Source: a virus
Strand: one strand, 5' to 3'
DNA length: 38,266 bases
IMG/VR virus record: IMGVR_UViG_3300029265_000706
Coordinates: 1 to 38,266 of that record
Part shown: positions 31,320-38,235 of the stretch, piece by piece
Position numbering within the stretch: position 1 is the stretch's first letter
How the letters are laid out: each line of letters opens with the position of its first letter
Made by a program: the position numbers and the translations under genes
The notes under the pieces: generated by a model
Database searches by the model: none
What the model was told of the DNA's origin: nothing
What the model saw: only the letters and a program-made list of their open reading frames with translations

Positions 31320-31481
31320 TTATACTAATTCTTCTATTATTCCTACAATTTCACTCAATATAAGAATAGTTATTGCCAACTCCAAATTAAAGAGAATGTA
31401 ACAATAACCTAATGCTCTAACTGATGATTTTATAAATGAGATTTTTTTATTCCATTTTTGGTTATTTCCTTTACGTTTCAT
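31320..31481 (-). CDS. Small single-TM protein
   Basis: 53 residues beginning MKRKGNNQKWNKKISFIKSS, a basic N-terminus followed by a hydrophobic helix (about 27-45: YILFNLELAITILILSEIV) and a short acidic tail. It would be an inner-membrane protein with the N-terminus inside. It lies 1 bp downstream of the queC stop. The function is unknown. Confidence 0.5.
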   Translation of the reverse strand: MKRKGNNQKWNKKISFIKSSVRALGYCYILFNLELAITILILSEIVGIIEELV

Positions 31482-31482
31482 A

Positions 31483-32328
31483 TTATTTTACATTTAATAG
31501 TTCTTTTTCGTATTCCGATAGTAATTGTTCAACATAAACTTTTGCTACGTCATAACATACAACACCTGATTCATCATAATATTGTACTGGATCTAGACGA
31601 CCTAATGCTATAAATGCTTCAATACGTTCTACAGAAGATGCTGATTTATAATCACTAAACCCTTCAGGTGATGGTTTATATGATGTGAGTGTTCTAGCAT
31701 ACACTTCATCAAAATCAATATCTAATTTATCACATAAAATTTCACCATCTTGTAGTATCGTAAACTTATTACCTTCTAAATATGGTGTAAAATAACTTAC
31801 CCTCTCAGCATCCCAATTGCCTTCTCTAAATGCTTTATCATCTGCATCTCTAAATTCTTGTCTACAATCAGGATAAATACTATGATCACCGCTATGAATT
31901 CCAAGAGCAATTACTGTATTATCTCCTGTGCGATTAGCAACTGATAATGCTACGGCTTGCGATATAGAAGCAAATATTTTATTACGATTAGGAACTACTG
32001 TTGCTTTCATATTATCTTCAGCATAGTGTCCTTCAGGCACTTCATCTCCCCCTTCTACAAGAGCAGAATCAAGTAAATTTACTAAACCATCTAATTTAAT
32101 AACTTGGTAATTGATATTATATTTATGTCTTTTTAGATAGTCTACTAAAGCTTTTGCTCTTCTTAATTCAACTTTATGCTTTTGACCATAGTCAAATGAT
32201 AAAGCTGTTACTGTTTCAAATTTTTCAAGACATTTAAGTAATAACGTTGAGCTATCTAGTCCTCCTGAAAGTGAAACTACTGCGTGTTTAGGACTTTTAA
32301 AGTCCTGCTGATTAAATTCTAGTTGCAT
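31483..32328 (-). CDS. queC: QueC-like 7-cyano-7-deazaguanine synthase without zinc cysteines
   Basis: 281 residues. The PP-loop VSLSGGLDSST (18-28), FDYGQKH (45-51), VPNRN (112-116) and GIHSGDHSIYPDCRQEF (143-159) are all QueC signatures. In place of the four zinc cysteines seen in known QueC proteins it has Ser216 (LTSYK) and Asp226, Ser229 and Ser232 just before VERIEAF. The fold must be stabilised another way, or activity is altered. It should convert CDG plus ammonia and ATP to preQ0, the last step before DNA insertion. Confidence 0.85.
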   Translation of the reverse strand: MQLEFNQQDFKSPKHAVVSLSGGLDSSTLLLKCLEKFETVTALSFDYGQKHKVELRRAKALVDYLKRHKYNINYQVIKLDGLVNLLDSALVEGGDEVPEGHYAEDNMKATVVPNRNKIFASISQAVALSVANRTGDNTVIALGIHSGDHSIYPDCRQEFRDADDKAFREGNWDAERVSYFTPYLEGNKFTILQDGEILCDKLDIDFDEVYARTLTSYKPSPEGFSDYKSASSVERIEAFIALGRLDPVQYYDESGVVCYDVAKVYVEQLLSEYEKELLNVK

Positions 32329-32346
32329 ATTTTTTTATATATTAAA

Positions 32347-32568
32347 TTATCTACGAGCTAAACTATAATCTTCACCTATAGGGCGTATTACAGATATAAT
32401 GTTACCTTGTATCTTACATTTACCACCTTGTTGTAGTATTTTCCTAACAACAATTTCTTCATTTTCACTCCAATCTTCACTTAATGTGATGAGTTCTTCT
32501 TTAGTAGTTGAATCTCCATTTAGTGTTATTTTTTCTAAACCTCTTATGGTTTGTTTTTTTAATGCCAT
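32347..32568 (-). CDS. Hypothetical 73-aa protein
   Basis: 73 residues, soluble and charged, with a central EDWSENEEIVVRKILQQGGK helix and a C-terminal strand pair (KIQGNIISVIRPI). It lies 18 bp upstream of queC and 1 bp downstream of the 63-aa gene, so all are co-transcribed. No motif is recognised. Confidence 0.55.
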   Translation of the reverse strand: MALKKQTIRGLEKITLNGDSTTKEELITLSEDWSENEEIVVRKILQQGGKCKIQGNIISVIRPIGEDYSLARR

Positions 32569-32569
32569 T

Positions 32570-32761
32570 TTAATTATAGTTAAAATATAAATCTAAAAAT
32601 TCTTTAGGATATGTCATTACTTTCCCTTCATACTTAAGATTACTTATATCTCTTGTTGAGGGTTTAATATTCATAGCTTTAGCAGCTGTGAATACATTTT
32701 TTCCTGTTTCTTTACCTGCGGCTTTTCCTAGGTATTCGTATAAACTTTGCTTTACACCCAT
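32570..32761 (-). CDS. Hypothetical 63-aa protein
   Basis: 63 residues beginning MGVKQSLYEYLGKAAGKETG, with one helix followed by a polar stretch (MNIKPSTRDISNL). It ends 1 bp before the next ORF and starts 1 bp after the dpdA stop. No motif is visible. Confidence 0.55.
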   Translation of the reverse strand: MGVKQSLYEYLGKAAGKETGKNVFTAAKAMNIKPSTRDISNLKYEGKVMTYPKEFLDLYFNYN

Positions 32762-32762
32762 A

Positions 32763-33548
32763 TTATATATTATTTATTTGTTTAAATTTTGTTAAATTAT
32801 AATCTAATAAATTATAATCAATTTTATTACTTTCCATGTAGAAAAAATCATTCATATTTGCTTTTGGTTTTTGTGTTAAACCCGTATTTGAATAAGTAGT
32901 ATTTTCTAATGTAGCCATTATTGGGTTTGAGGTATCTATTGATTCAATACACTTAATTCCGCGGTACCAACCAAATTCTTGTGGTACTGAACACCCCAAT
33001 AAATGTATTCTGTCATTTTCATTCAATGCTCCTTGATTATATAAAGTAGAAATAACAGATATACGCCCTAACGCTTTACCTAAATCTTTATTAGGGTGAG
33101 GACATATATCATTATAATATGAAGCACCATAAGAATATGCTATTTTATTATAACCTAATCTTTTATAAATTTTAGTACATTCGAAGGCTTCATGGAGAGT
33201 TTTTGCTTGAACTACTGCTACTTTTTCAACTCCTTTAGGAAATTTATAATTAATCCAAATCTCAGCATTACAAACTGATTCTACTAAGTCTTCCCAAACA
33301 TCAGGGACAATAAATTCATTAGGTTTAATTTCTTCTATCCAATGTAATAAGCGTTCATGGTTATAGGCTTCACCCAATTCATGTAAAGAATTATCCATTA
33401 TGATATAACGCCCTTCAGCTTTAGCTTTAAGAAAATAATCTAAATAAGCAGGTTCCTCATCTAATAGGTGAGGAAGGATGAATTCATAATCGTTAAATTT
33501 TCTACTATCTTCTAGTAGGCATAGAGGTACTTCGTGATTTACTTTCAT
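32763..33548 (-). CDS. dpdA: DpdA-like DNA guanine transglycosylase (TGT fold)
   Basis: 261 residues. YIIMDNSLHELGE (48-60) places Asp52 where TGT enzymes carry the general-base Asp, and FIVPDVWED resembles the barrel strand that follows. RIHLLGCSVPQEFGWY (180-195) and CIESIDTSNPI (200-210) match the TGT LGx and nucleophile segments, with Asp205 as the likely nucleophile. It would replace guanine in DNA by preQ0. A tRNA TGT is less likely because it is much shorter (TGT is about 370 aa) and lacks the C-terminal zinc cysteines. It shares its transcript with queC and thyX. Confidence 0.72.
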   Translation of the reverse strand: MKVNHEVPLCLLEDSRKFNDYEFILPHLLDEEPAYLDYFLKAKAEGRYIIMDNSLHELGEAYNHERLLHWIEEIKPNEFIVPDVWEDLVESVCNAEIWINYKFPKGVEKVAVVQAKTLHEAFECTKIYKRLGYNKIAYSYGASYYNDICPHPNKDLGKALGRISVISTLYNQGALNENDRIHLLGCSVPQEFGWYRGIKCIESIDTSNPIMATLENTTYSNTGLTQKPKANMNDFFYMESNKIDYNLLDYNLTKFKQINNI

Positions 33549-33684
33549 TTCTATAACTTTTTAATTTGCTAATAATATAATAAAGTGGAGTGGATAATCC
33601 AAGCCCACTTATGAGAATAGTAAAAATATTTGGATGCCAATGTTCCCCACAAATTCCTAGACTATGTCTTAATAATTCTACCAT
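33505..33684 (-). CDS. Small single-TM protein overlapping thyX and dpdA
   Basis: 59 residues. It begins MVELLRHSLGICGEHWHPNI, has a hydrophobic helix at about 20-38 (IFTILISGLGLSTPLYYII) and a basic tail. Its ATG overlaps the thyX stop and its last 43 bp overlap the start of dpdA in another frame, so its end may be shorter in practice. It fills the thyX-dpdA gap, which otherwise shows nothing. Confidence 0.45.
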   Translation of the reverse strand: MVELLRHSLGICGEHWHPNIFTILISGLGLSTPLYYIISKLKSYRNESKSRSTSMPTRR

Positions 33685-34319
33685 AAATCAAAAGCATTAA
33701 TAGTAAGTTCAAAAGGATTACCTTCAATATCCTTAACTATATTAAGCATCTCCTCAGCTAATTCTCTTACTTCTTTTTGAGCATCTGGGCTATTACGTAG
33801 TTTTTGGAAATGGTAAAAACTTCTCCAATTAAACATAATATCCATAGAAATTTGAGAATTGAATGTTTTAAAGAAACGAGCTGATTCTTTAGCACGCTTA
33901 CGACCTAGAATAGGTGAAAAATGTTCAAGTGCTTCATGATATAACTTATTTCCTTCTTCAGTATAACTAATCAGCTTATGTTTCCAAACCTCACTCCAAT
34001 CTGAAGGAACCATCATTTTATCTTCTTTAAGTTCCTTATAACGAGCAGATTCTCCATTAATTGAAACTCCTACTCTATGCTTTAAGAGATGAATATGTGT
34101 TGCCTGATCTACATTTACCAAAAAATGTAATCCTGATTTTTCAAATGGGGTGTGGTGTCCTTCTGAAGCTAACATTTTTAGTAGTTTACCTACTCTTGAT
34201 AGTTTATCTTCGGTTAAATCACGTGAGGTTGACGTCCAAGCTGATTGAGCATGTATCGTGTCACTTCCATAATGTCCTAGTAACTCTACGGAGTTACTCA
34301 TTCCTTCATTAATTTCCAT
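33678..34319 (-). CDS. thyX: Flavin-dependent thymidylate synthase ThyX
   Basis: 213 residues, the normal ThyX size. HLLKHRVGVSINGESARYKE contains the ThyX signature, but as K80-H-R with eight residues before Ser91 instead of R-H-R-x7-S. The N-terminal HHTPFEKSGLHFLV and the C-terminal NWRSFYHFQKLRNSPDAQKE match ThyX FAD- and substrate-binding segments. It makes dTMP from dUMP using FADH2 and methylene-tetrahydrofolate. The ATG at 34319 overlaps the previous stop by 11 bp. A second ATG at 34301 is possible. Confidence 0.9.
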   Translation of the reverse strand: MEINEGMSNSVELLGHYGSDTIHAQSAWTSTSRDLTEDKLSRVGKLLKMLASEGHHTPFEKSGLHFLVNVDQATHIHLLKHRVGVSINGESARYKELKEDKMMVPSDWSEVWKHKLISYTEEGNKLYHEALEHFSPILGRKRAKESARFFKTFNSQISMDIMFNWRSFYHFQKLRNSPDAQKEVRELAEEMLNIVKDIEGNPFELTINAFDLW

Positions 34320-34821
34320 ATTTTCTAGGTCTCCCTCTTTTTGATGTTATTTTTAATTTTTTTCTATATCTTATCTCACAATGGTTGTATAGTTGTAATA
34401 TTGTACCATCAAATTCAAGTATTTCTCTATCATAATCTTCTTTAGTCATACGAAATTCTCTAGAAAATTCTCTACGTAAAATCTTTAATTTTTCCTTTTC
34501 ATCTTTTTCAAAATCACCATGTAAACGTCTACGACGTTCTCTATCAACTCTACACTGTTCTATAAAATGTTGCTCATCAACACATTCTTTATACTTTTCA
34601 TTCATTTCAATTTCAGTGTATAAAACCTGCCAGTAGTAATGGGAAAAATCTAAGTCGCCATTTTTTATTTTATCTAAAAGGGGGGATTTATCATCTAGTG
34701 GTATTTTCTTTTGACTAAAACGACGCCACCACATAAATCTATTATAATTTAAAGGGCGAAGTTTAGAGATTTCTTTAAGGACAAGATCTTCATTTTCTAC
34801 ATTAAAAATATTTTCCTTCAT
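34309..34821 (-). CDS. Hypothetical basic protein with C-terminal AT-hook-like motif
   Basis: 170 residues, highly charged and mostly helical (Lys/Arg/Glu-rich stretches such as RRRRLHGDFEKDEKEKLK). The C-terminus reads KRGRPRKYGN, a good AT-hook core (RGRP flanked by basic residues). It overlaps thyX by 11 bp and its ATG overlaps the previous stop by 1 bp. It probably binds DNA; which process it serves is unknown. Confidence 0.6.
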   Translation of the reverse strand: MKENIFNVENEDLVLKEISKLRPLNYNRFMWWRRFSQKKIPLDDKSPLLDKIKNGDLDFSHYYWQVLYTEIEMNEKYKECVDEQHFIEQCRVDRERRRRLHGDFEKDEKEKLKILRREFSREFRMTKEDYDREILEFDGTILQLYNHCEIRYRKKLKITSKRGRPRKYGN

Positions 34822-35108
34822 TATTTTAAAATTGTAATATCTGAATATTTTATTTTACCTATTGATTTTTTATCTAACATATCAAATGTATACAATGTGA
34901 TACAGGTAGGACCCCATTTAGTAACATTCATCCCAGTGAGAGAAAAATTGGAAGAGGTGTAAATTGAACTACAATCATCAGACACCTTAAATACTTTTGG
35001 AAAATCACCATATTCATTATCTTCACCACCTCTAGCATATGAAGTAATACCTTTAATTGTAAATTGAACATCACCTTTTTGTAATTGATCTTTAATTTCT
35101 TTACTCAT
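34821..35108 (-). CDS. Hypothetical 95-aa protein
   Basis: 95 residues, soluble and beta-rich (QFTIKGITSYARGGE, then CITLYTFDML). It is the first gene of the transcript from the promoter at 35159-35190, whose leader carries the GTAAATGAGG hairpin shared with promoters 1251 and 2037. This gives the gene an expression pattern in common with two unrelated small genes at the left. The function is unknown. Confidence 0.6.
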   Translation of the reverse strand: MSKEIKDQLQKGDVQFTIKGITSYARGGEDNEYGDFPKVFKVSDDCSSIYTSSNFSLTGMNVTKWGPTCITLYTFDMLDKKSIGKIKYSDITILK

Positions 35109-35158
35109 AACCTTTATTTTTTAAATTGTTCTATTGGCTTCTTGCCTCATTTACCCCT

Positions 35159-35190
35159 TAAATATACGAACAATATGTGGCTAAACCAAG
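35159..35190 (-). promoter_or_regulatory. Bacteroidetes-type promoter
   Basis: Read leftward: CTTGG (35190-35186), a 19-bp spacer ending TTCG, TATATTTA (35166-35159). The spacer is identical to that at 1251-1282, and the leader carries GTAAATGAGGC plus a hairpin. Confidence 0.8.
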
Positions 35191-35218
35191 TCTTTTAGTG
35201 GAAGTGGAGTAGGAAATT

Positions 35219-36388
35219 TTAATTATATTTTATAGTAAGATCACTACCACCATTTTCCTCACCATTTTGAATCTCTTTTAACTTATCAATTCTTTTTTGT
35301 ATAGTTTTCCAACCTTTAGGACCATGCATGTTAGGTTTTGAAATTTTTGATTTTAAAATTTCTAATTCTTGGATTGTTAAATTATCTAACCCACCATTTA
35401 TTCCAAGTTCAATAGTTTTATCATGCTGTACTTCATCATCTTTAATTCCCATATAAATTTCCTCTTTCAAAGAGGATTCAAAACAATCCTTAACCCAATG
35501 TTCTTCATCAGGATTGTATTTATCTTCCTCATCATCTTCTTCTATAAGAACTTCTTCACCATAAATATTTTCTTTGGTTTTAGGTTTTATCTGTTCAAAT
35601 GCAAAGTTAGCTGCTATTACTAGGGCAATTGCTAGAGGATCAAATACAAATATAATAGTTAATAGAAGATAATTAATAATTTTATCCATTGGTGTACCTG
35701 TTAGACCTGATAGATATTTTAATGGGCCTAATTCCCCAGCTACATCATTGTTAGTTGATACTTCTACTATTTCTGTTTCATATTCAAATAGTTTAGTATT
35801 TAAACCATCTACTCTATCATTAATTATAGTTTGCCTATCTATAGCTTGATCTAATTGTTTTTCTAATGCTCTCCTTGTAGAGGTTGAAGTAGTTGTTATT
35901 AATACACCTTCTGCGTTAGTATATTGTATAACGTTGTTAGCTAAGCCTGAACGTAAGTCAGCCACGGCTTTGTTAATGCTTTCCTTCTCGCCAGTGTATA
36001 CGTTGAGTTGTTCTTTAGTATTATCTCTTCTAGTTTCAATTAAGGTTATTTGGGAATCAATGCTTCCAGCTTTAGATGCTGTTTCTTGGTAAGCTGCAGA
36101 AAGAAAACCATATATCCCCATACTTGTAATTAATATTAATACAAAGCAGGATATTGAAAGGTAGGTTTTTAGGAATAATGGGAGAGATTTTCTATATTGG
36201 TATAAAAGAGATGCTATTACTAATTTAGCTATCTCTAAGGAAGATGCCATTAATCCTACTGCAAAAGTTGCTCCTGCAAATAATTTCATCAAACCACTAA
36301 CTGAGTAGAATGCTGCTGCCGCCGATACTGATAGAGCTGAAAAAGCTATAATAAAGGGGAATATTCTTTTTTGTATTTTTTCAATCAT
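35219..36388 (-). CDS. Membrane protein with periplasmic-type coiled coil
   Basis: 389 residues. Four hydrophobic segments are visible: about 11-30, 35-60, 73-95 and 243-265. Between the third and fourth lies a long heptad-rich stretch (about 105-210, SQITLIETRRDNTKEQLNVY then LEKQLDQAIDRQTIINDRVD). The C-terminal 120 residues are acidic and soluble, with EEDDEEDKYNPDEE. It is transcribed away from the lysis cassette. Roles in superinfection exclusion, host-membrane takeover or lysis control are conceivable. None can be chosen from sequence. Confidence 0.65.
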   Translation of the reverse strand: MIEKIQKRIFPFIIAFSALSVSAAAAFYSVSGLMKLFAGATFAVGLMASSLEIAKLVIASLLYQYRKSLPLFLKTYLSISCFVLILITSMGIYGFLSAAYQETASKAGSIDSQITLIETRRDNTKEQLNVYTGEKESINKAVADLRSGLANNVIQYTNAEGVLITTTSTSTRRALEKQLDQAIDRQTIINDRVDGLNTKLFEYETEIVEVSTNNDVAGELGPLKYLSGLTGTPMDKIINYLLLTIIFVFDPLAIALVIAANFAFEQIKPKTKENIYGEEVLIEEDDEEDKYNPDEEHWVKDCFESSLKEEIYMGIKDDEVQHDKTIELGINGGLDNLTIQELEILKSKISKPNMHGPKGWKTIQKRIDKLKEIQNGEENGGSDLTIKYN

Positions 36389-36433
36389 ATCTTATTATTT
36401 TAAATGGGTTTTTGTAGTCCCACAATAATACAT

Positions 36434-36465
36434 ATAAGATACGAATAAAGGAGTGGGAACCCACG
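36434..36465 (-). promoter_or_regulatory. Promoter-like site
   Basis: Read leftward: CGTGG (36465-36461), a 19-bp spacer ending TTCG, TATCTTAT (36441-36434). The -33 box is weaker than TTTGG, but spacing and TTCG fit. It drives the 389-aa membrane protein gene. Confidence 0.5.
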
Positions 36466-36472
36466 GGATATT

Positions 36473-36898
36473 TTATTTTCTCCTTAACCCTTTATGTTTA
36501 TCAATTCTATCTAAGATGATGTTTAATAGTTCGTTTTTTATGAAACCTGCCATAGATGCATTTTTAAGTGCTGATATTAATTGGAATATAATAAAGGGTG
36601 GAATAATTGTTTCACTTAACCACCCAGTACCCCTAAATCCCTTCTCTACCATTAAAATGGCTGTAAGTATTATTTCCCAAGTTACAATAGATTTTAAGAG
36701 TTTTAGAGCTTTATAGGTTTTAAAACCTTCTCTTTTTGTTCCTGCTATTACCCCAAAAAACCCATCTAATAACAATACAGCCATTATTGCTAAGTATTGT
36801 TCGGCATTTGCCATTGTTAATTGCAAGAAATAAGAGCAAAGGAAACCTACCCCTGCTGTACTTGCTAATATTACCTTCATATAGTTTACTTTAATCAT
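36473..36898 (-). CDS. Phage holin (Holin_4 / phi29-type family)
   Basis: 141 residues when started at the ATG at 36898, which overlaps the upstream stop (ATGATTAA). An ATG at 36919 would add seven residues. Segments of hydrophobic residues at about 8-27, 33-52 and 65-85, with LLLDGFFGVIAGTKREGFKT between the second and third, match the Holin_4_1 layout (DxxxGxxxA then a basic loop). The C-terminal ISALKNASMAGF helps. It would make membrane holes that release the endolysin. Confidence 0.72.
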   Translation of the reverse strand: MIKVNYMKVILASTAGVGFLCSYFLQLTMANAEQYLAIMAVLLLDGFFGVIAGTKREGFKTYKALKLLKSIVTWEIILTAILMVEKGFRGTGWLSETIIPPFIIFQLISALKNASMAGFIKNELLNIILDRIDKHKGLRRK

Positions 36899-37154
36899 CT
36901 TTGATTCTATTCTTGGCAATATGCAAAATGCGTTCTTCCAATTTAGATACTCTAATAGTAAGTGATAGAATAGTAGATTGTGATATTTTTAATTCATCTT
37001 CTAACTCTTCTATACGTTTTTCTTTGTATGATGATGATTTTTTAGATATTGAATGTGATTGATCCATTCGCTTTTTAATAATACCCCATATTTCTTTAAC
37101 CCCAAAAGCTCCAGTTAGCCCAGTTACTAAAAATATGAGAGTTTCATTATCCAC
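36891..37154 (-). CDS. TM plus coiled-coil protein, possible spanin or holin partner
   Basis: 87 residues. One hydrophobic helix (about 4-22, ETLIFLVTGLTGAFGVKEI) is followed by a long charged coiled coil (YKEKRIEELEDELKISQSTI). It sits between the endolysin and the holin and overlaps the latter. An N-terminal anchor with a coiled coil is typical of inner-membrane spanins of the Rz type, although no overlapping Rz1 lipoprotein is visible. It could also be an antiholin. Confidence 0.5.
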   Translation of the reverse strand: MDNETLIFLVTGLTGAFGVKEIWGIIKKRMDQSHSISKKSSSYKEKRIEELEDELKISQSTILSLTIRVSKLEERILHIAKNRIKDD

Positions 37155-37157
37155 TAT

Positions 37158-37763
37158 TTATATGTCTTTGGATTCAATTAAAGTATAAGTAAATGAGTTG
37201 CCCCAAATTTTTCTTGAGGTTTGACATATACCTAAAAATTCATGCCAATCATCGTTAGATGCTATTACTTGACAACCTGCTGACCATTTATCTATTTGAG
37301 TTGATTTACCACCCACTCTTGAAGTTGCTCTATGGATGTTGATTCCATATATTCCTTCTTTAATATTCTCTTCTAAAAAGTCATAAACACCATCTTTATT
37401 TTTATCTCTGTAAACTTTAAGAGGACTTTTCTGTCTAAGTGCCTCATATTTACCTTGATGTAATCCTATTGTATGAGAACCTCTATATTGTCCTGGGACT
37501 AGGATTGCTACACCATCTTTGTTTAGTAAATTCTTCTCCCAATGTGAGCCAGGGTCTGTAGTACATTTATAGCAATGGAATTTCCATTCCCCTTCTACCT
37601 TATATGATAGTGTTATATAATCATCAAAAGCATTTGTTACTTTGCCTTCTGTTGATGAATTTCTTATTCCTATTATATTAATATCATACTCACTCCCAGT
37701 AAAATATTTATATTTTTTGCTGTGCATTACAGCCTCAATTTCTTCTCTTGTATAACAATTCAT
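37158..37763 (-). CDS. Putative endolysin with L,D-transpeptidase-like core
   Basis: 201 residues, no signal peptide, so it needs holins for export. GINIHRATSR (140-149) and, 16 residues on, WSAGCQVIAS (160-169) give the H-x(n)-S-x-G-C pattern of YkuD-type L,D-transpeptidases, with Cys164 the likely nucleophile. DKNKDGVYD (120-128) resembles a calcium-binding EF-hand or dockerin loop. It lies between the small holin-like gene and the coiled-coil protein. Peptide-bond cleavage in peptidoglycan is the likely activity. The family assignment is by motif only. Confidence 0.65.
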   Translation of the reverse strand: MNCYTREEIEAVMHSKKYKYFTGSEYDINIIGIRNSSTEGKVTNAFDDYITLSYKVEGEWKFHCYKCTTDPGSHWEKNLLNKDGVAILVPGQYRGSHTIGLHQGKYEALRQKSPLKVYRDKNKDGVYDFLEENIKEGIYGINIHRATSRVGGKSTQIDKWSAGCQVIASNDDWHEFLGICQTSRKIWGNSFTYTLIESKDI

Positions 37764-37767
37764 CTAT

Positions 37768-38001
37768 TTATTTTTTTTCTTTTGGGGTAAATACTTTTGT
37801 AATACCATCAATTCCAAATGATCCTAGGGTAATAATCACAAATGAATTAAATATTGTATCAGTGATTAATAATTCTTTCCCAAATACTCCAGTAATAATG
37901 TCAGCAACTGCAAATATAGCTATAATAGCAAAAGATGCAAACCCTACAATATTCTTTTCATTAAGATCATTACTATCTTTAAAAATGTTTGAAAATGCCA
38001 T
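37768..38001 (-). CDS. Small holin-like membrane protein, two TM segments
   Basis: 77 residues when started at the ATG at 38001, which has the leader AAAATAAAATTATG shared by other genes here. The ATG at 38028 would add nine. Two hydrophobic helices (about 20-39 and 47-66) are joined by a polar turn, and the C-terminus is KVFTPKEKK. The size and position 4 bp upstream of the endolysin gene point to a holin or antiholin. A terminator at 38067-38094 isolates it from upstream transcription. Confidence 0.6.
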   Translation of the reverse strand: MAFSNIFKDSNDLNEKNIVGFASFAIIAIFAVADIITGVFGKELLITDTIFNSFVIITLGSFGIDGITKVFTPKEKK

Positions 38002-38066
38002 AATTTTATTTTTTATATAATTTATCATAATATAACAGGTTTTATTGAAACGTTTTGTTGATAAAT

Positions 38067-38094
38067 ATAAAAAAGAGGGGTGCTATCGCACCCC
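38067..38094 (-). terminator. Strong rho-independent terminator
   Basis: Minus-strand hairpin GGGGTGC-GATA-GCACCCC (38094-38077) with a GNRA-like GATA loop, followed by TCTTTTTTAT. It stops transcription coming from the right of 38094 before the lysis cassette. Confidence 0.9.
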
Positions 38095-38153
38095 CCCTTT
38101 AAGGAATTTAAAATATTTTTTAAATATTTAAACTATCTATAATCAATTGGTTT

Positions 38154-38235
38154 TATACATACGAATGGGGGAGTAGCGAATCTCCCCCACTCAACCCGAG
38201 AACTATCTCGGTCCTAAGAGTGGTCTTCAAACCAC
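38154..38235. other. Three tandem hairpins plus a promoter-like box
   Basis: Hairpins at 38167-38188 (GGGGGAG/CTCCCCC, 8-nt loop), 38196-38211 (CCGAG/CTCGG) and 38220-38235 (GTGGT/ACCAC), with TTCGTATGTATA on the minus strand at 38165-38154. The remainder of 38029-38266 shows no gene I can support. The set may be a structured leader, an RNA of about 60-80 nt ending at the terminator, or a degenerate tRNA-like cluster. I could not fold a canonical tRNA on either strand. Confidence 0.5.

Noticed and set aside
32763-33548. tRNA-guanine transglycosylase for queuosine in tRNA
   Set aside because: The protein is about 110 residues shorter than bacterial Tgt, lacks the C-terminal zinc cysteines, and no QueF/QueA gene is present. 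DpdA fits better.
38154-38235. tRNA gene in the hairpin array
   Set aside because: Stems are separate hairpins with loops of 6-8 nt, and no acceptor pairing encloses them on either strand.
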